DNA of 64,000 bases from Rebecca billardiae RCC1528. Taxonomy: Eukaryota; Haptophyta. Below are positions 20,221 to 30,393 of the stretch, piece by piece. Location of the stretch: the NCBI GenBank assembly GCA_965240325.2, contig OZ251226.1:558001-622000 (forward strand), in the 5' to 3' direction. A program made the translations under genes and the position numbers. Position 1 is the first letter of the stretch; each line of letters starts with the position of its first letter. The notes beneath the pieces are model-generated. The model was not told the DNA's origin. It saw nothing but the letters and a program-made list of their open reading frames with translations, and searched no databases.

Positions 20221-21800
20221 GCTGAGTCGCGGGTGGTCGTCGGCGTTGCGCCGACGCGTTTATTCGACCAATCGGAAAGAACCGATGCTGTGGAAACTGC
20301 GGGGGCCTGGCGGCCTTGTCCCGGTGGGGCTGGTCGAACACAGCGCGTCTAGGACGCGACGGAGAAGCTTGCCAGGGCCGGCAGACCCGACGACGATGGG
20401 ACGAGTTGGCCGTTCAGCGCTGACCGTAAGTAACGGTATCATCCGGGCTGCCGCGTCTTCTGAGCGCGTCGCGCGTGCGATTAAGCCAGGCGCGGCAGCG
20501 CGGCACTCTTCTGCAAGGCCCACCGAGGCGCACGGCGAGGCGCGCGTCGATGCAGTCGTCGCTGCGCACGGCCGCTCGGGCACGACGGCACGGCAACGCA
20601 ACCGACTAGTAGCACGGCGTAGACTCCTGCAGCCGTCGCTGAGCACGGCCCGTCGGGCACGACGTGGTACGAGCGGCTCGCGTCGGTGTGCATGTTGTGT
20701 CGTGCAGCTCGCGCCGGCGGGCACGCACCTCCGCGATGGCGCCGCGAGCCGCGGGCGGCGCGGGTGACGGCTCGAAGGCCGCGCCCGTTGATGACGAGCC
20801 AGGGAGAGTAATAGTCGGGCAAGTCGGCGAGCGGGTGGCTTATGGTAGGCTTGTGGTACAAGCTTCTCCATGAGGCCGTTCGTGCACGTCATCTGATGCG
20901 GCTGCGGCTGCTTGATCGCCGCCACGTGCCGCTGGATCTCCGCCAGATCGGCGCAGTTCCTCGCGACGCCGACGATGGCATCTGGCGCTGGGTTCGGCGG
21001 AGGCCCGCGGAGCTGATCCTCGTCGCGCACGTGTGTGCGAGCGCGAGTGCCGGCAGCGTCGTCGAGCCACGCCGGCGGAGCGCCAATCTGCGTGTCGCGC
21101 GCGGCCTTCGCCGCCTGCAGCAGCGCGCTGAGCTCGTTCGTCATACTCAATCGTGTGTGCCGAGCGCACGCGGCGCGGCGGCGAAGCACTCTCAATGTGG
21201 AAGGGATGGTCGTAGAAAAGCGTCAACAAATAGGTGAGAATCGCAACGACGTCCCTATGAGGCGCGCTCAAAAAGGTAACGACATGCGTTCTCGATTCCC
21301 AAGGCGTGCCTAATCAAAAAACGGTTGAGGCCCAGTTGTTCGTATTCCTACTCCGGTATTACTTTCCTCAGCAGTATTGGACACACAATTAAAGGGGGTC
21401 GGAGCTGGGTCTCCCAGAGCTTTGAATACAATTAAAATTCCTTAAAGCTGTGTTCACCAGAATTAGATAGTTCGATGACAATCATTCGATCAGCCTGACA
21501 GGCTGCTCTCAGCAGTGAATACTGTGCTTGCTGCAATGGCCGCCTCGATGAGGTGCGGCAACGCGCCCCTCACCTGCCTGCGCCGGTCTGTTTTGTGGCG
21601 GTGTCTTTATGCAGTGTTGGATGGCGTCAATCACGCCTTAATAATCAGTTCAATGACAATTCATGCCGAGTTGGTTCGCGCGCAAGCGTTGCTGTGTCAC
21701 CGTCACGCCGAGCGGGACTGGCGGTCGGCTGCCACTCCCCGAGGACACTGTCACAACGAGACCCGTTGGAGCCAGTCGGACGTGGGGCACGGCGGCGCGG
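20221..21800. other. Mostly intergenic, one weak gene candidate
   Basis: Apart from the weak minus-strand candidate listed at 20260-21144, nothing is supported. 21240-21500 is a relatively AT-rich stretch without features. Confidence 0.4.
20260..21144 (-). CDS. Hypothetical protein (weak candidate)
   Basis: A minus-strand frame starting MTNELSALLQAAKAARDTQ at 21144 has a plausible helical N-terminal 100 residues (including ARNCADLAEIQRHVAAIKQ), after which the composition turns Arg/Ala-rich like shadow frames. If real, it is probably a short or spliced gene of which only the first exon is visible. No family recognised; the end is uncertain. Confidence 0.25.
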   Translation of the reverse strand: MTNELSALLQAAKAARDTQIGAPPAWLDDAAGTRARTHVRDEDQLRGPPPNPAPDAIVGVARNCADLAEIQRHVAAIKQPQPHQMTCTNGLMEKLVPQAYHKPPARRLARLLLSLARHQRARPSSRHPRRPRLAAPSRRCVPAGASCTTQHAHRREPLVPRRARRAVLSDGCRSLRRATSRLRCRAVVPERPCAATTASTRASPCASVGLAEECRAAAPGLIARATRSEDAAARMIPLLTVSAERPTRPIVVGSAGPGKLLRRVLDALCSTSPTGTRPPGPRSFHSIGSFRLVE

Positions 21801-22622
21801 TTAGAGCAGCGCGGACTGCTGCTTGAGCAGCACGAAGTAGTCGGTGAGGTAGATTGTCATCGCGATCGGGATGGCGACCGAGATCAGGTTCTTGTCGACA
21901 CCCCTCCACAGCCAGCGCACGCCCTGCTCCCGCGTTAGCCGCCTGCACACCTGGCTGAGCGACTCGTCGGTCTTGAACATCTCGTTCCGAATGATGTCGA
22001 AGGGGTTGGTGATGGTCGCACCCGCGATCCCCGCCGTCACCGCCTTCTTCGCCGAGCGCAGCCGCACCTCCGAGCGCGGCGCATCCGCCGCCGGCTGCGG
22101 CAGTGCGTGCTCCATCGCATCCTTGACGAAGACGGCGACGCAGTACTTGGGCACCGTCTTGAGGATGCCAGCGGACGTGCCGTGCCAGAGCGCGCCGACG
22201 CCACGCGACTCGCGGATCCCCTGCATCGCCGACGCCACCGTCCGCCACGGCGACTCTGGGTTCTGAATCGTGATCGAGGCGCGAATGATCGGCTGGTTAG
22301 CGACCTGCACGAGCGACGAGATCACGAGCGGCGGCGCGACCATCGCGACCGTCGGCGGCGCTCCGGCGGCGATGAGGGCCTGCTTGCCCGCATCCGAGCC
22401 GTAGAAAATGCTCGCGCGCGCCCACGTCATCCCCGCGAGCACCGGCCCGACTCCTCGCCATGGCGGCTTGAAGGCATTTGCGTATTTGCCAAGCATGCCG
22501 CCGCCCTCCACTTTGAAGCCCGACTGCGCGACGGCGGAGGCTCGCCACAGCGGGTAGTTGACAAACGCCGCGGCCAGCGACGCGCCGAAGTAGCAGTCCG
22601 CGTCCGCGCTGCCCGCGCCCAT
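21801..22622 (-). CDS. Divergent SLC25 mitochondrial carrier-like protein
   Basis: A 273-residue protein with three degenerate carrier repeats, recognisable at VNYPLWRASAVAQ, ANQPIIRASITIQ and TNPFDIIRNEMFK. Only the last keeps the P-x-D-x-x-R form, so the salt-bridge network of typical SLC25 carriers is incomplete. Hydrophobic segments between repeats fit six helices. Organelle and substrate cannot be told; non-mitochondrial locations (peroxisome, plastid) are known for divergent members. I chose the ATG at 22622, just before the first helix; the frame stays open to 22904, but that part is low-complexity and overlaps the promoter of the divergent BAR gene. The start is uncertain. Confidence 0.75.
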   Translation of the reverse strand: MGAGSADADCYFGASLAAAFVNYPLWRASAVAQSGFKVEGGGMLGKYANAFKPPWRGVGPVLAGMTWARASIFYGSDAGKQALIAAGAPPTVAMVAPPLVISSLVQVANQPIIRASITIQNPESPWRTVASAMQGIRESRGVGALWHGTSAGILKTVPKYCVAVFVKDAMEHALPQPAADAPRSEVRLRSAKKAVTAGIAGATITNPFDIIRNEMFKTDESLSQVCRRLTREQGVRWLWRGVDKNLISVAIPIAMTIYLTDYFVLLKQQSALL

Positions 22623-22975
22623 GCCTGCCGGGTGCGAGTCGGTCCTGGACAGGTGCTCGGGAATCTCGCAGTGCGCAAGGCCGGTGCTGCCCCACCGTGC
22701 TCCGTCGCTCCGGTCGCATCCACCGTCATTTCGTCCCGAGTTTACCGCCGCCCCCCCGCCGCCGAATAATGCGCATGCGAAGGCCGGAAAACGGCCTGTA
22801 GTTTGGGGCTGGTTTTTTTTCGGAGGCGAAAATTCACCTTTTAGTGGACCTTGCTCGGAATCATCCAAAAGTGAAAAGGCCAAATCGGCTGGCTGTGGTC
22901 CCACCGGGAGTCGGCGCGCTTTGAGAGCGGCGGCCGCCCCGGCCCGTCAAGCCGAGCGCAGCCGTTGGACGCACG
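22623..22975. promoter_or_regulatory. Divergent promoter region between carrier and amphiphysin-like genes
   Basis: A 353-bp gap between two divergent starts. It contains GCGCATGCGA at 22771-22780, a palindrome that resembles the animal NRF-1 site. Binding by any factor in this organism is speculative. Confidence 0.3.
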
Positions 22976-25003
22976 ATGGAGAAGAAGGCCTCGTTCAACA
23001 TCCCCGACTCCATCAAGGACGGGTGCGCGCGCGAGCGCGCGCGTGCACGTCCCTCGCCGTCGCTCGTCCGCCGCGCGTGGCACGGCCTCACGCGCGGCCG
23101 GCTTTCCGCCCGCGCCTCGAGCGCAGCTGGCGGCGCACAAAGCAGACGACCAAGGTGAAGCTGGGCAAGGCGGACGCGACGCAGGATGACGAGGACTTCG
23201 ACCACCTCGTCGTGCAGTGCAAGGAGCAGCACCAGCAGCTCAAGCGTGTGTACAACGCCATCGTCTCGCATGTGAACGCGCTCAAGCACTCGGCTTCCAG
23301 CGGTCTGCAGCTCTCGACCGATCTCACCGAGTTCTACTCGGACGTGGCGGCGGAGCACCGGCCGTTGGCGGTGAGCAACCAGAAGGCGTGGGGAGAGACT
23401 GTCGCGATGAGCGGCCGCTTCCTCGACAACCTGATGGAGGCGAACGTGCTCACGCCGCTGCAGCACTCGCTCGCTGAGTACGACCGTCTCGCTGAGATCT
23501 GGGACGAGCGCGTCAAGCGGCGGATGGACTACGACTACTACAGGCGCGCGCGCTGGGGGCGGGCGGCAGAGGGCGCGCTCGTCGCATCCCCGCGTGCCTG
23601 GCGCCCGAGCTGCTCGTTCGCCTGCGCCCACACGCCTGCCCGCCTGGCGCCGCCCGCGCGCGCGTGCGTCGGCGCTGGTGCGCCGCTGCGCAGGACCAAG
23701 ACGGGCGCGCTCGAGCAGAGGCGCGAGAAGCAGAGCGACGAGAAGATCGCGCGGAACGAGGCCAAGCTCGAGCAGTCGCGCCGCGTGTACGAGGCGCTGA
23801 CCGAGGAGGCGCGCAAGCGGATGCGCGAGCTCATCTCCGAGCGGTACGCGACGTTCGGAGCGCCGTTCACGCAGATGGTCTCGGCGGAGCGCGCGTTCAT
23901 TGTGGAGCTGCACAAGCAGCAGGAGGGCCTCGCGCAGTGGTCAAACGACGTGGCGATCGCCGCCGCGGCGCAGTCGTCGCACGCGCGCCCGTCGCGCCGG
24001 CGGGAGTCGCTCTCGCGCGAGGCGCTCGTCGCCGAGGCGCCGGTGGCGGGCGCGTACACCGACCGCTCGCGCACAGCCTCGGTGGAGGAGGTGGGACCGT
24101 ACGGGAGGGGGGGCGGTGGCGGCGCGGTGGCGGAGCCGGAGGTATGAGCGGACGCGCGCGCGCGCGCGCGAGCGGCCACACGCGTGCCTGCCTTTGCGCG
24201 CGCGCCGTCGCTCACCGGTGCCGCACGGCCGCTTGGCGCGGCGCCGGCGCCGCGCGCCGCGCTCGGATGCACCGCAGGTGCCTGTGGTCTCCATGGAGCA
24301 GCTCACGACGCGCGACGGCCGCTCCGGTTCGGCCGCGAGCAACGGCGCATCGACGGGCGCGGGGTATGCGCCGCCCGCCAGCCAGGGCGGCGCGCAGAGC
24401 CAGAGCAACCCGTTCGCGGACTTGATGGGTGACTCGGCCCCGCCGGCGCAGCAGCAGCAGCCCGCGCCCGGCGCGCAGCCCGGGCCGATGGTCGATCTGC
24501 TCAACGACTCTGCACCCGCGCAGCCTGCGCAGCAGCAGCAGCAGCAACAGCAGCAGGCGGGCTCGGAGCTGATCTCGTTCGGCGCGGGCGAGCCGCTGGA
24601 TCCGCTCGTCGCGCTGACGTCGTCGCAGCCGCAGCAGCCGGCAGCCGTGCCCGCCCCGGCCCCGGTGCCCGCGCCGAGCGGCGGCGGTGAGCGGTACCAG
24701 GCGCTGTGCGACTACACGCCGGGCGACACGCGCATGCTGACGATTCAGAAGGGGGACGTGCTGATCAAGGAGCGCGAAGAGGACGGCTGGTTCTACGGCT
24801 CGAACCCGCAGGGCATGTCCGGCTACTTCCCGTGCGCGCGCGCGCCGTCCGCGCCCGCCACGCGCCCGGAGTGCCTAGGCACCAATGCCGCTGGCAGGCC
24901 GCTGCTGCTCACACCGCCGCGGCCCACCCTCCCCCGCCTGCGCGCGTGCCCCATCACTCCGGTTCACTCTGTGCGCAGGCCAAACTACTGCAAGAAGCTG
25001 TGA
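22976..25003 (+). CDS. Amphiphysin/RVS167-like BAR-SH3 protein (5 exons)
   Basis: Predicted exons 22976-23022, 23127-23543, 23694-24141, 24278-24831 and 24979-25003 (496 aa). Intron 2 has a GC donor (AG|GCGCGC); the others begin GTGCGC or GTATGA. Joined, the N-terminal 245 residues read like an amphiphysin-type BAR domain (RRTKQTTKVKLGKAD, then EFYSDVA, and RMDYDYYR leading into TKTGALEQ). A linker rich in Gln/Pro/Ala carries endocytic-type short motifs NPFADLM and VDLLND. The SH3 domain at the end runs YQALCDYTPGD, DGWFYGSN, GYFP, and needs the last 25-bp exon to finish as PPNYCKKL. BAR-SH3 proteins bend membrane at endocytic sites and recruit dynamin. The tiny last exon strongly supports this model. 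Confidence 0.88.
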
Positions 25004-25819
25004 TCCGCCGTGTAGCTGCTGCTGCCCGAGTCCCTGCCGAGGCCTCGGGCTCAGGCACAGTTCTTTCTATGCGACGACCACCAGCCGGTCAGTCTTCAGT
25101 CTGCCCAGTCTTCGGATTCAGTGATGCGCATTTTGCGCTCGGAGGACCGGCACCAGCAAGGCACATGCGCCATGCTGGCGTGCGAAGCGAACCCGCTCCC
25201 GCCGACCGCTGGACCGTGGCCAAGGTCCGCCGTACGGCCGATGCGATGGCGGCGACCGTGACGACCGAGTGAGTGGCCGCGAGATCGATCTCACCGGTCG
25301 TCGCGCCCTGCGTCGACCGCGGAGTCCCGCGTCCGGCCGTCCGCGTCTCACTCGGTGCGGGCTGCGAGTGCGGCGTAGTCACTAGTCGCCGTCGGCTGAG
25401 TGTGACTGTCTGACTGAGCGAGTGCTGCCTGGCCTGAGTGAGACTCGGCGGACGCAGCCGGCGGGTCGGAGCGCCGAGCGGGCGCGCCGGGCGCCGGCGG
25501 TGCTCCGGCGACGCCAGGGACAGGGTCATGCAAGCAGTAGGTCCGCCGCGTCTATTAGCTATATATATATATACTGCTAGCTGTCATCAATGCGGCGACG
25601 TCAACTAGTTTGACTTCATCAAGGGCTGTGAGTGAGTCAGTGAGTAGCTAGTGACTGTGACGAGCCTGGGAGTGGGGGCTTAATGGGGCGGCAGGCTGCC
25701 AGGGCCCGGCCGGCGCGGCCCCGCACCGTGTCCGTGTGGCGTATCGTCCTTGAGTGCCCGTGACCGGCTCGACGCCACGGCATTCGCGACTGAGAGCAGT
25801 CCGCCGCGGAAGCGTCGGG
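25004..25819. other. Intergenic region
   Basis: No supported gene; the frames lack family features. A short TA microsatellite lies near 25559-25575. Confidence 0.5.
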
Positions 25820-26425
25820 TCAGATCAACTTCTTCATCTGGAAGTACCGCTTGAGGTAGTAGATTTGCCACAGGCCCATGGCCACCAGGATCGTAAGCGT
25901 CATGATGTTGAACCACAACACGCGCGTGTTGGTGGTCTCGTTGGTGTCTCGCATCTCCTCCTCGCGCCCGCGCATGTAGATCATCTCCTCCTTGATCTGC
26001 AGCGCCATGTCCCTCATCTTGTCGAGCTGCTTTTCTATTTGCTCGACGTGGTCCTTTCGCGCGATTGAGGAGTGGTCATCAACCTCGACGCCCTTGCGCA
26101 CGGTGACGACAACCTTACGCCTCGTCGGCGAGGAGTTTGAGAAGCAGACCTTATGCAGCCCGGTGGACTCCGTCGTCACCGCGAAGTGGTGCGGGTCCGA
26201 CGTCGTCCGCTCGAAGAGGACGACGCTCAGCGGGCCGAGCACCTTCACGTGGCCCTCAAAGTCAGCGGTGGGCTCGATGGTGTAGTCGCCCGTGAAGAGC
26301 GCCTTCTCCGGAAGCTCCTCGGAGATGCAGCGGCTGCTCTGCGCCTCCACCCAAAACTGCGTGGCGCTCGCTGCCCTCGCGCACGCGGCCAGTACCAGCG
26401 CGCGGAGCCCTCGCCGCGCAGCCAT
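25820..26425 (-). CDS. p24/TMED (EMP24/GP25L) cargo receptor
   Basis: A 201-residue protein of full p24 length. In order: a signal peptide (about 1-21), a GOLD domain with its two cysteines (C33 in SSRCISEE and C94 in HKVCFSN), a coiled coil (about 125-160), a transmembrane helix (168-190) and a cytosolic tail ending YFQMKKLI. The FxxKKLI tail carries both the phenylalanine COPII-type signal and a KKxx COPI retrieval signal, most like the delta (TMED10) subfamily. p24 proteins cycle between ER and Golgi and help package cargo such as GPI-anchored proteins. The gene is divergent from the allantoinase gene, with 124 bp between the starts. Confidence 0.93.
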   Translation of the reverse strand: MAARRGLRALVLAACARAASATQFWVEAQSSRCISEELPEKALFTGDYTIEPTADFEGHVKVLGPLSVVLFERTTSDPHHFAVTTESTGLHKVCFSNSSPTRRKVVVTVRKGVEVDDHSSIARKDHVEQIEKQLDKMRDMALQIKEEMIYMRGREEEMRDTNETTNTRVLWFNIMTLTILVAMGLWQIYYLKRYFQMKKLI

Positions 26426-26549
26426 CGCTTCCCCGGGTGGCGGCGCGCCGGACCGCGCGAACTCGGCGAAGCGACCTCGTCCTCCGCGTCCTGACGTCCT
26501 GGCCGTCCGCGTGGGACGTGAAGTTGCTCATCACCGCCCGGGCTACGCA

Positions 26550-27533
26550 ATGGCGTCCGTGACGTCGGAGGAGCTGCCCGGCAAGTACGGCGAGCCGTCG
26601 GCCCGTGACATCGTGGGCTACGGCGCGTCTCCGCCGGACCCGAAGTGGCCCAACGGCGCGAAGGTGGCGCTTTCTCTCGTTCTCAACTACGAGGAAGGCG
26701 CGGAGGCCTGCCTGCTGCACGGCGACAATGAGTCGGAGAAGCTGCTGTCGGAGATCGTGGGGGCGGCGGCCCTGCACGGACAGCGCCACGCCAACATGGA
26801 GTCGTTGTACGACTATGGCTCCCGCGCCGGGTTCTGGCGCCTGCACCGCCTCCTCACGAGCCGGCGCGTGCCCTGCACTGTCTTTGCGTGTGGGATGGCC
26901 CTCGCGCGCAACCCGGAGGCCGCGACGGCCATGGCGACGGCGGGCTGGGAGGTGGCCTCGCACGGGTACCGCTGGCTGGACTACCAGGATGTCGACGAGG
27001 CCACCGAGCGCGAGCACATCGCCACCACCGTCAAAGTGCATGAGCGCCTTTTTGGCAAGCCGCCCGTTGGGATGTACCAGGGCAAGCCGAATGTGAACAC
27101 TCGCAGGCTGGTGGTCGAGCACGGCTCGTTCCTGTACGACTGCGACTCGTACGCGGACGACCTGCCGTATTGGAGCCTCGAGCACGACCGCCCGCACCTC
27201 GTCGTGCCGTACACGCTCTCCGAGAACGACATGCGCTTCGCGATCCCGAACGGCTTCTCGCACGGCGGCGAGTTCTCCAAGTTTCTCATCGACTCCCTCG
27301 ACTATCTGGTGGAGGAGGGGCGGCAGGGGATGCCCAAGATGATGAGTGTCGGGCTGCACTGCCGGCTGGCCGGCCGGCCCGGCCGCGCGAAGGGACTCGC
27401 TGACTTCCTCGAGCACGCGCAGGGGCTCGGCCCGGACGTGTGGATCTGCACGCGCGAGGAGATTGCGCGGCACTGGTACAAGCACCACTGGCCCGCGGGC
27501 CACGGCGAGCCGCCCGCAGCTGCGCTTGCATGA
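26550..27533 (+). CDS. PuuE-type allantoinase (polysaccharide deacetylase family)
   Basis: A 327-residue single-exon protein similar along its length to bacterial PuuE, the cofactor-independent allantoinase that opens allantoin to allantoate. Diagnostic blocks: ARDIVGYGASPPDPKWPNGA (residues 18-37), LVLNYEEGAEACLLHGD (43-59), SLYDYGSRAGFWRLHRL, ASHGYRW and FSHGGEF. It belongs to the polysaccharide deacetylase fold but lacks the usual HxxxH metal site, as PuuE does. There is no clear targeting peptide, and the C-terminus (AAALA) has no peroxisomal signal. I start at the first ATG of the homologous region. Two further purine-degradation genes follow on the same strand, which supports the assignment. 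Confidence 0.92.
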   Translation: MASVTSEELPGKYGEPSARDIVGYGASPPDPKWPNGAKVALSLVLNYEEGAEACLLHGDNESEKLLSEIVGAAALHGQRHANMESLYDYGSRAGFWRLHRLLTSRRVPCTVFACGMALARNPEAATAMATAGWEVASHGYRWLDYQDVDEATEREHIATTVKVHERLFGKPPVGMYQGKPNVNTRRLVVEHGSFLYDCDSYADDLPYWSLEHDRPHLVVPYTLSENDMRFAIPNGFSHGGEFSKFLIDSLDYLVEEGRQGMPKMMSVGLHCRLAGRPGRAKGLADFLEHAQGLGPDVWICTREEIARHWYKHHWPAGHGEPPAAALA

Positions 27534-28551
27534 ACCAGCTCCTGACACCAGGTCGTTGCGTCCCTGCGCCTCGCACGGCGGGCAAGCGCCCCTCGACACC
27601 CGCGCAGCTGTTGGCGAGGGCAGGCGACGATGCCGTTGCCGTGATCGACAGATGACATGTGTGATGCGGTCTGGTGACCAGCCCAGTCCGACCAGCGTGG
27701 CGCCGACTCATCGGCGACAGCACGACCGACGTTCACGTACTCGGCGACAGCATTCTGACCGGATTGAGCCACAGGGGGTTGCCAGTGTATTAGTGTAACG
27801 CGCGCGGGTCTCCCTCTCCCGCTGACGTCCGCGGCATCGCCTGTGGCGGATGCTGAGCCATGTTATCGTCACCATGTAGCTCTTGCTGACTCTTCGGCAG
27901 CGGCACTACTGTCACACTGATTCAGAAGATTGAAGATCGAGTCTCGACTCTCGGCTGCATGCACGTGACGTGCATACGGACTACGGCAGTAGCGTTACAA
28001 GCTCACCGACGACCGTGCGCGTCAGCGCGAGGACAGTGTCAGGCGTGTCCTCGAGTGGCCTGGCTGTGCTTTACAGTACGATATACTTGCTGCTGACTAA
28101 GCAGCCTATAGGCTCATACAAATCATCACTCACTCATCCGCGACCCGATGACTCCCGGGATGAGGCATGACCAGCCACTACTGACCAAGTACTAGGCCAC
28201 GACATCCGAATCATCATCCACCAGCTGCTGACCAAGTAGGTGACGCCCTTGCCGACACAACATGCTCACCCGTCTTTGACTTGGTACCCATGCACTTCCT
28301 GGCGGGCCTGACGACGTCGATGACGACAACAACAACATCAACCCTGGCGACCAACATCAACGTGCTCATCACCTCATGAACACCACTGCCACTGCGAGAC
28401 GCACACTGACACTTGTTACCAGGGCACTCGGAACTCGGAAGCTAGTGCTTGATGAATGAAAACCCACGTGGCGCCATCGCCGAAGCGGCGTTGACGACCT
28501 TCCTTCCGCTCGGCCGGACGCGACGCGCGCTCGTCGGGGACGTGCGTCAGC
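27534..28551. other. Intergenic region between allantoinase and uricase genes
   Basis: About 1 kb without a supported gene. I looked specifically for the missing HIU hydrolase and OHCU decarboxylase and saw neither. Confidence 0.5.
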
Positions 28552-29619
28552 ATGCTCGGACGCTTCAGCCCTCTGGTTCGCGGGGCCGCGTCGGCGGCGG
28601 CGGCCGCTGCCTCGGGCGCAGCGGTGGGTGCGTGGGCCCTCGGCTTTGCCACCCCCGTCGCCGAGGCGGAGCCCTACCACGGCGCGAAGATGTCGACGCT
28701 GCGCGAGACAGACTACCCGATCCCCGACCACTACCACGGCAAGTGGCGCGTGAAGGTGCTCAAGGTGCGACGACCGCCGCCGGGCGTGGAGGCGCGGCAC
28801 GACATCTCTGAGTACATGGTGCGCGTGTGGCTCTGGTCCGACGACTACGAGAAGGTGTACACGAAGGAGGACAACGCAGACCTGGTCGCGACCGACACGA
28901 CCAAGAACACCGTGTACATCGTCGCGAAGCGCACGCCGTGCGAGACGCCGGAGCAGTTTGGCATCGACATCTGCACGCACTTTCTCACCGAGTACCCCGT
29001 CCTCCAGAAGGTCATGGTCGAGGTCGACGAGAAGCCGTGGACGCGCGCGGTCGTGAACGGCGAGGAGCACGACCACTCGTTCGTGCTCGGCTCCAACGAG
29101 TTTGCGCGCGCGACGGTCGAGATCGAGCGGACCAAGATGGGCGCACTGGGGAAGCCGAGCGTGGTGTCGTCGATCCAGACGATGACGGTCCTCAAGACCA
29201 CGCAGTCCGGCTTCACGGGCTACCTGCAGGACCAGTACACGCTGCTGCCGGAGACGGAGGAGCGGTGCGTCGCGACCGAGCTGTGCGCCGAGTGGACCTT
29301 CATGAAGTCGGACCCGCCGCCCAACTACGCAAAGGTGCGCAAGACGGTGCGCGAGCAGCTCAAGTACGGGATCTTCGGCCCGGCGCGCGGCGGCGTGTAC
29401 TCGGCCTCGCTCCAGGCGACCGTCTACGACGCGGGCTGCCTCGTGCTCGACGCGGCGCCGCACGTGAAGGACATCACCATCTTCACGCCCAACCAGCACT
29501 ACCTGCCCGCGCGCTTCCTCGACCAGCTCACCGAGAAGTTCGAGGACGACGTGTTCGTGCCGACGAGCGAGCCGTCGGGCACGATCTGCTGCCGCGTGGC
29601 GCGCACGAGCGCCATCTGA
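28552..29619 (+). CDS. Urate oxidase (uricase)
   Basis: A 355-residue uricase, which oxidises urate to 5-hydroxyisourate without a cofactor. Family landmarks are present: DNADLVATDTTKNTVYI (catalytic Thr near 114-120), the Lys of KVLKVRR (about 69-74), LKTTQSGF, the urate-binding Arg in EERCVATELCA, the Gln in SLQATVYD, and the catalytic His in PNQHYLPARF (H316). So the K-T-H triad and binding residues appear intact. Compared with typical 300-aa uricases it has about 50 extra N-terminal residues, rich in Ala with a few Arg, resembling a mitochondrial presequence. It ends RTSAI, which is not a standard peroxisomal SKL signal. An internal ATG (M47) near the core would give a cytosolic form. Confidence 0.93.
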   Translation: MLGRFSPLVRGAASAAAAAASGAAVGAWALGFATPVAEAEPYHGAKMSTLRETDYPIPDHYHGKWRVKVLKVRRPPPGVEARHDISEYMVRVWLWSDDYEKVYTKEDNADLVATDTTKNTVYIVAKRTPCETPEQFGIDICTHFLTEYPVLQKVMVEVDEKPWTRAVVNGEEHDHSFVLGSNEFARATVEIERTKMGALGKPSVVSSIQTMTVLKTTQSGFTGYLQDQYTLLPETEERCVATELCAEWTFMKSDPPPNYAKVRKTVREQLKYGIFGPARGGVYSASLQATVYDAGCLVLDAAPHVKDITIFTPNQHYLPARFLDQLTEKFEDDVFVPTSEPSGTICCRVARTSAI

Positions 29620-30393
29620 GCTGGCGGCGGCGGCCGAGCATCCTTCGAGCGGGATGACGGTCGCCGCGCCGTTGGCATCGGCGAGTGGCCGACTAGGCAC
29701 GCCGTGACGGCCGGGCCGCGGCGCCGCCGCGGCGCCGCAGCGCCGCCTCCGCGCCAGGTAGCGGCTGCCGCCGGCTGCCCGGCGGGTGGCAGCAGGCGGT
29801 GGCGATGATGGCCTCTGCATCCGAGCGGTCCTCTGCGCGAGCCCAATCCTCGAGGGCGGTCGGCCGCTCGTCACCACGTCATCAGTCCGGCCGCGCATCA
29901 TTCGCGCATCCAAGTAGCTGCGCAATTAAGATGAAAGTCTGAAGTTCGGTGTCTCTCTAATAGTAACGACTTATGATACTCGAATTTACGAATAATTAGT
30001 TTGGTGTCTCAACATCCGCGGCTTGACTAGTGGGTATGCAAATGGTATGCAATCAACGAATCGGGACCGCCTTTCGTCAGGCTGCCCAAACTTCTGCACA
30101 TAGTCCCCACTGAGAGCAGCAACTCCAAGCGTTGCGGCTCTGCATCACTTTATTTTTTGTTAGGGCTACCTCCGTTCTCAAACGCCGTTGATTCGGCTGG
30201 AGGCCGCCGCTGAGCGCGCTTATGGCAAAAAAGCGACCGGGGGCCCCGCGCCAGAAGGGCATGCCGAAACCTGGCGAGTAGTACCGCGTGGATGCCCACG
30301 GCGATTCTGTGCATCCGCCACCTGCCTGTTCGTTCGCGCGCAGATTGCCGCCGAGCGCGCCGCTGCTGTCGCCGACCGCCAAAAGCCGCACTC
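29620..30393. other. Intergenic region
   Basis: Nothing recognisable; 29920-30060 is relatively AT-rich. Confidence 0.5.

Noticed and set aside
16018-20352. 1444-residue plus-strand reading frame
   Set aside because: It is antisense to the receptor-like gene, Arg/Ala/His-rich and has no domains; GC-rich codon bias on the other strand keeps the frame open.
26262-27599. 445-residue minus-strand frame
   Set aside because: Antisense to the allantoinase, which is strongly conserved.
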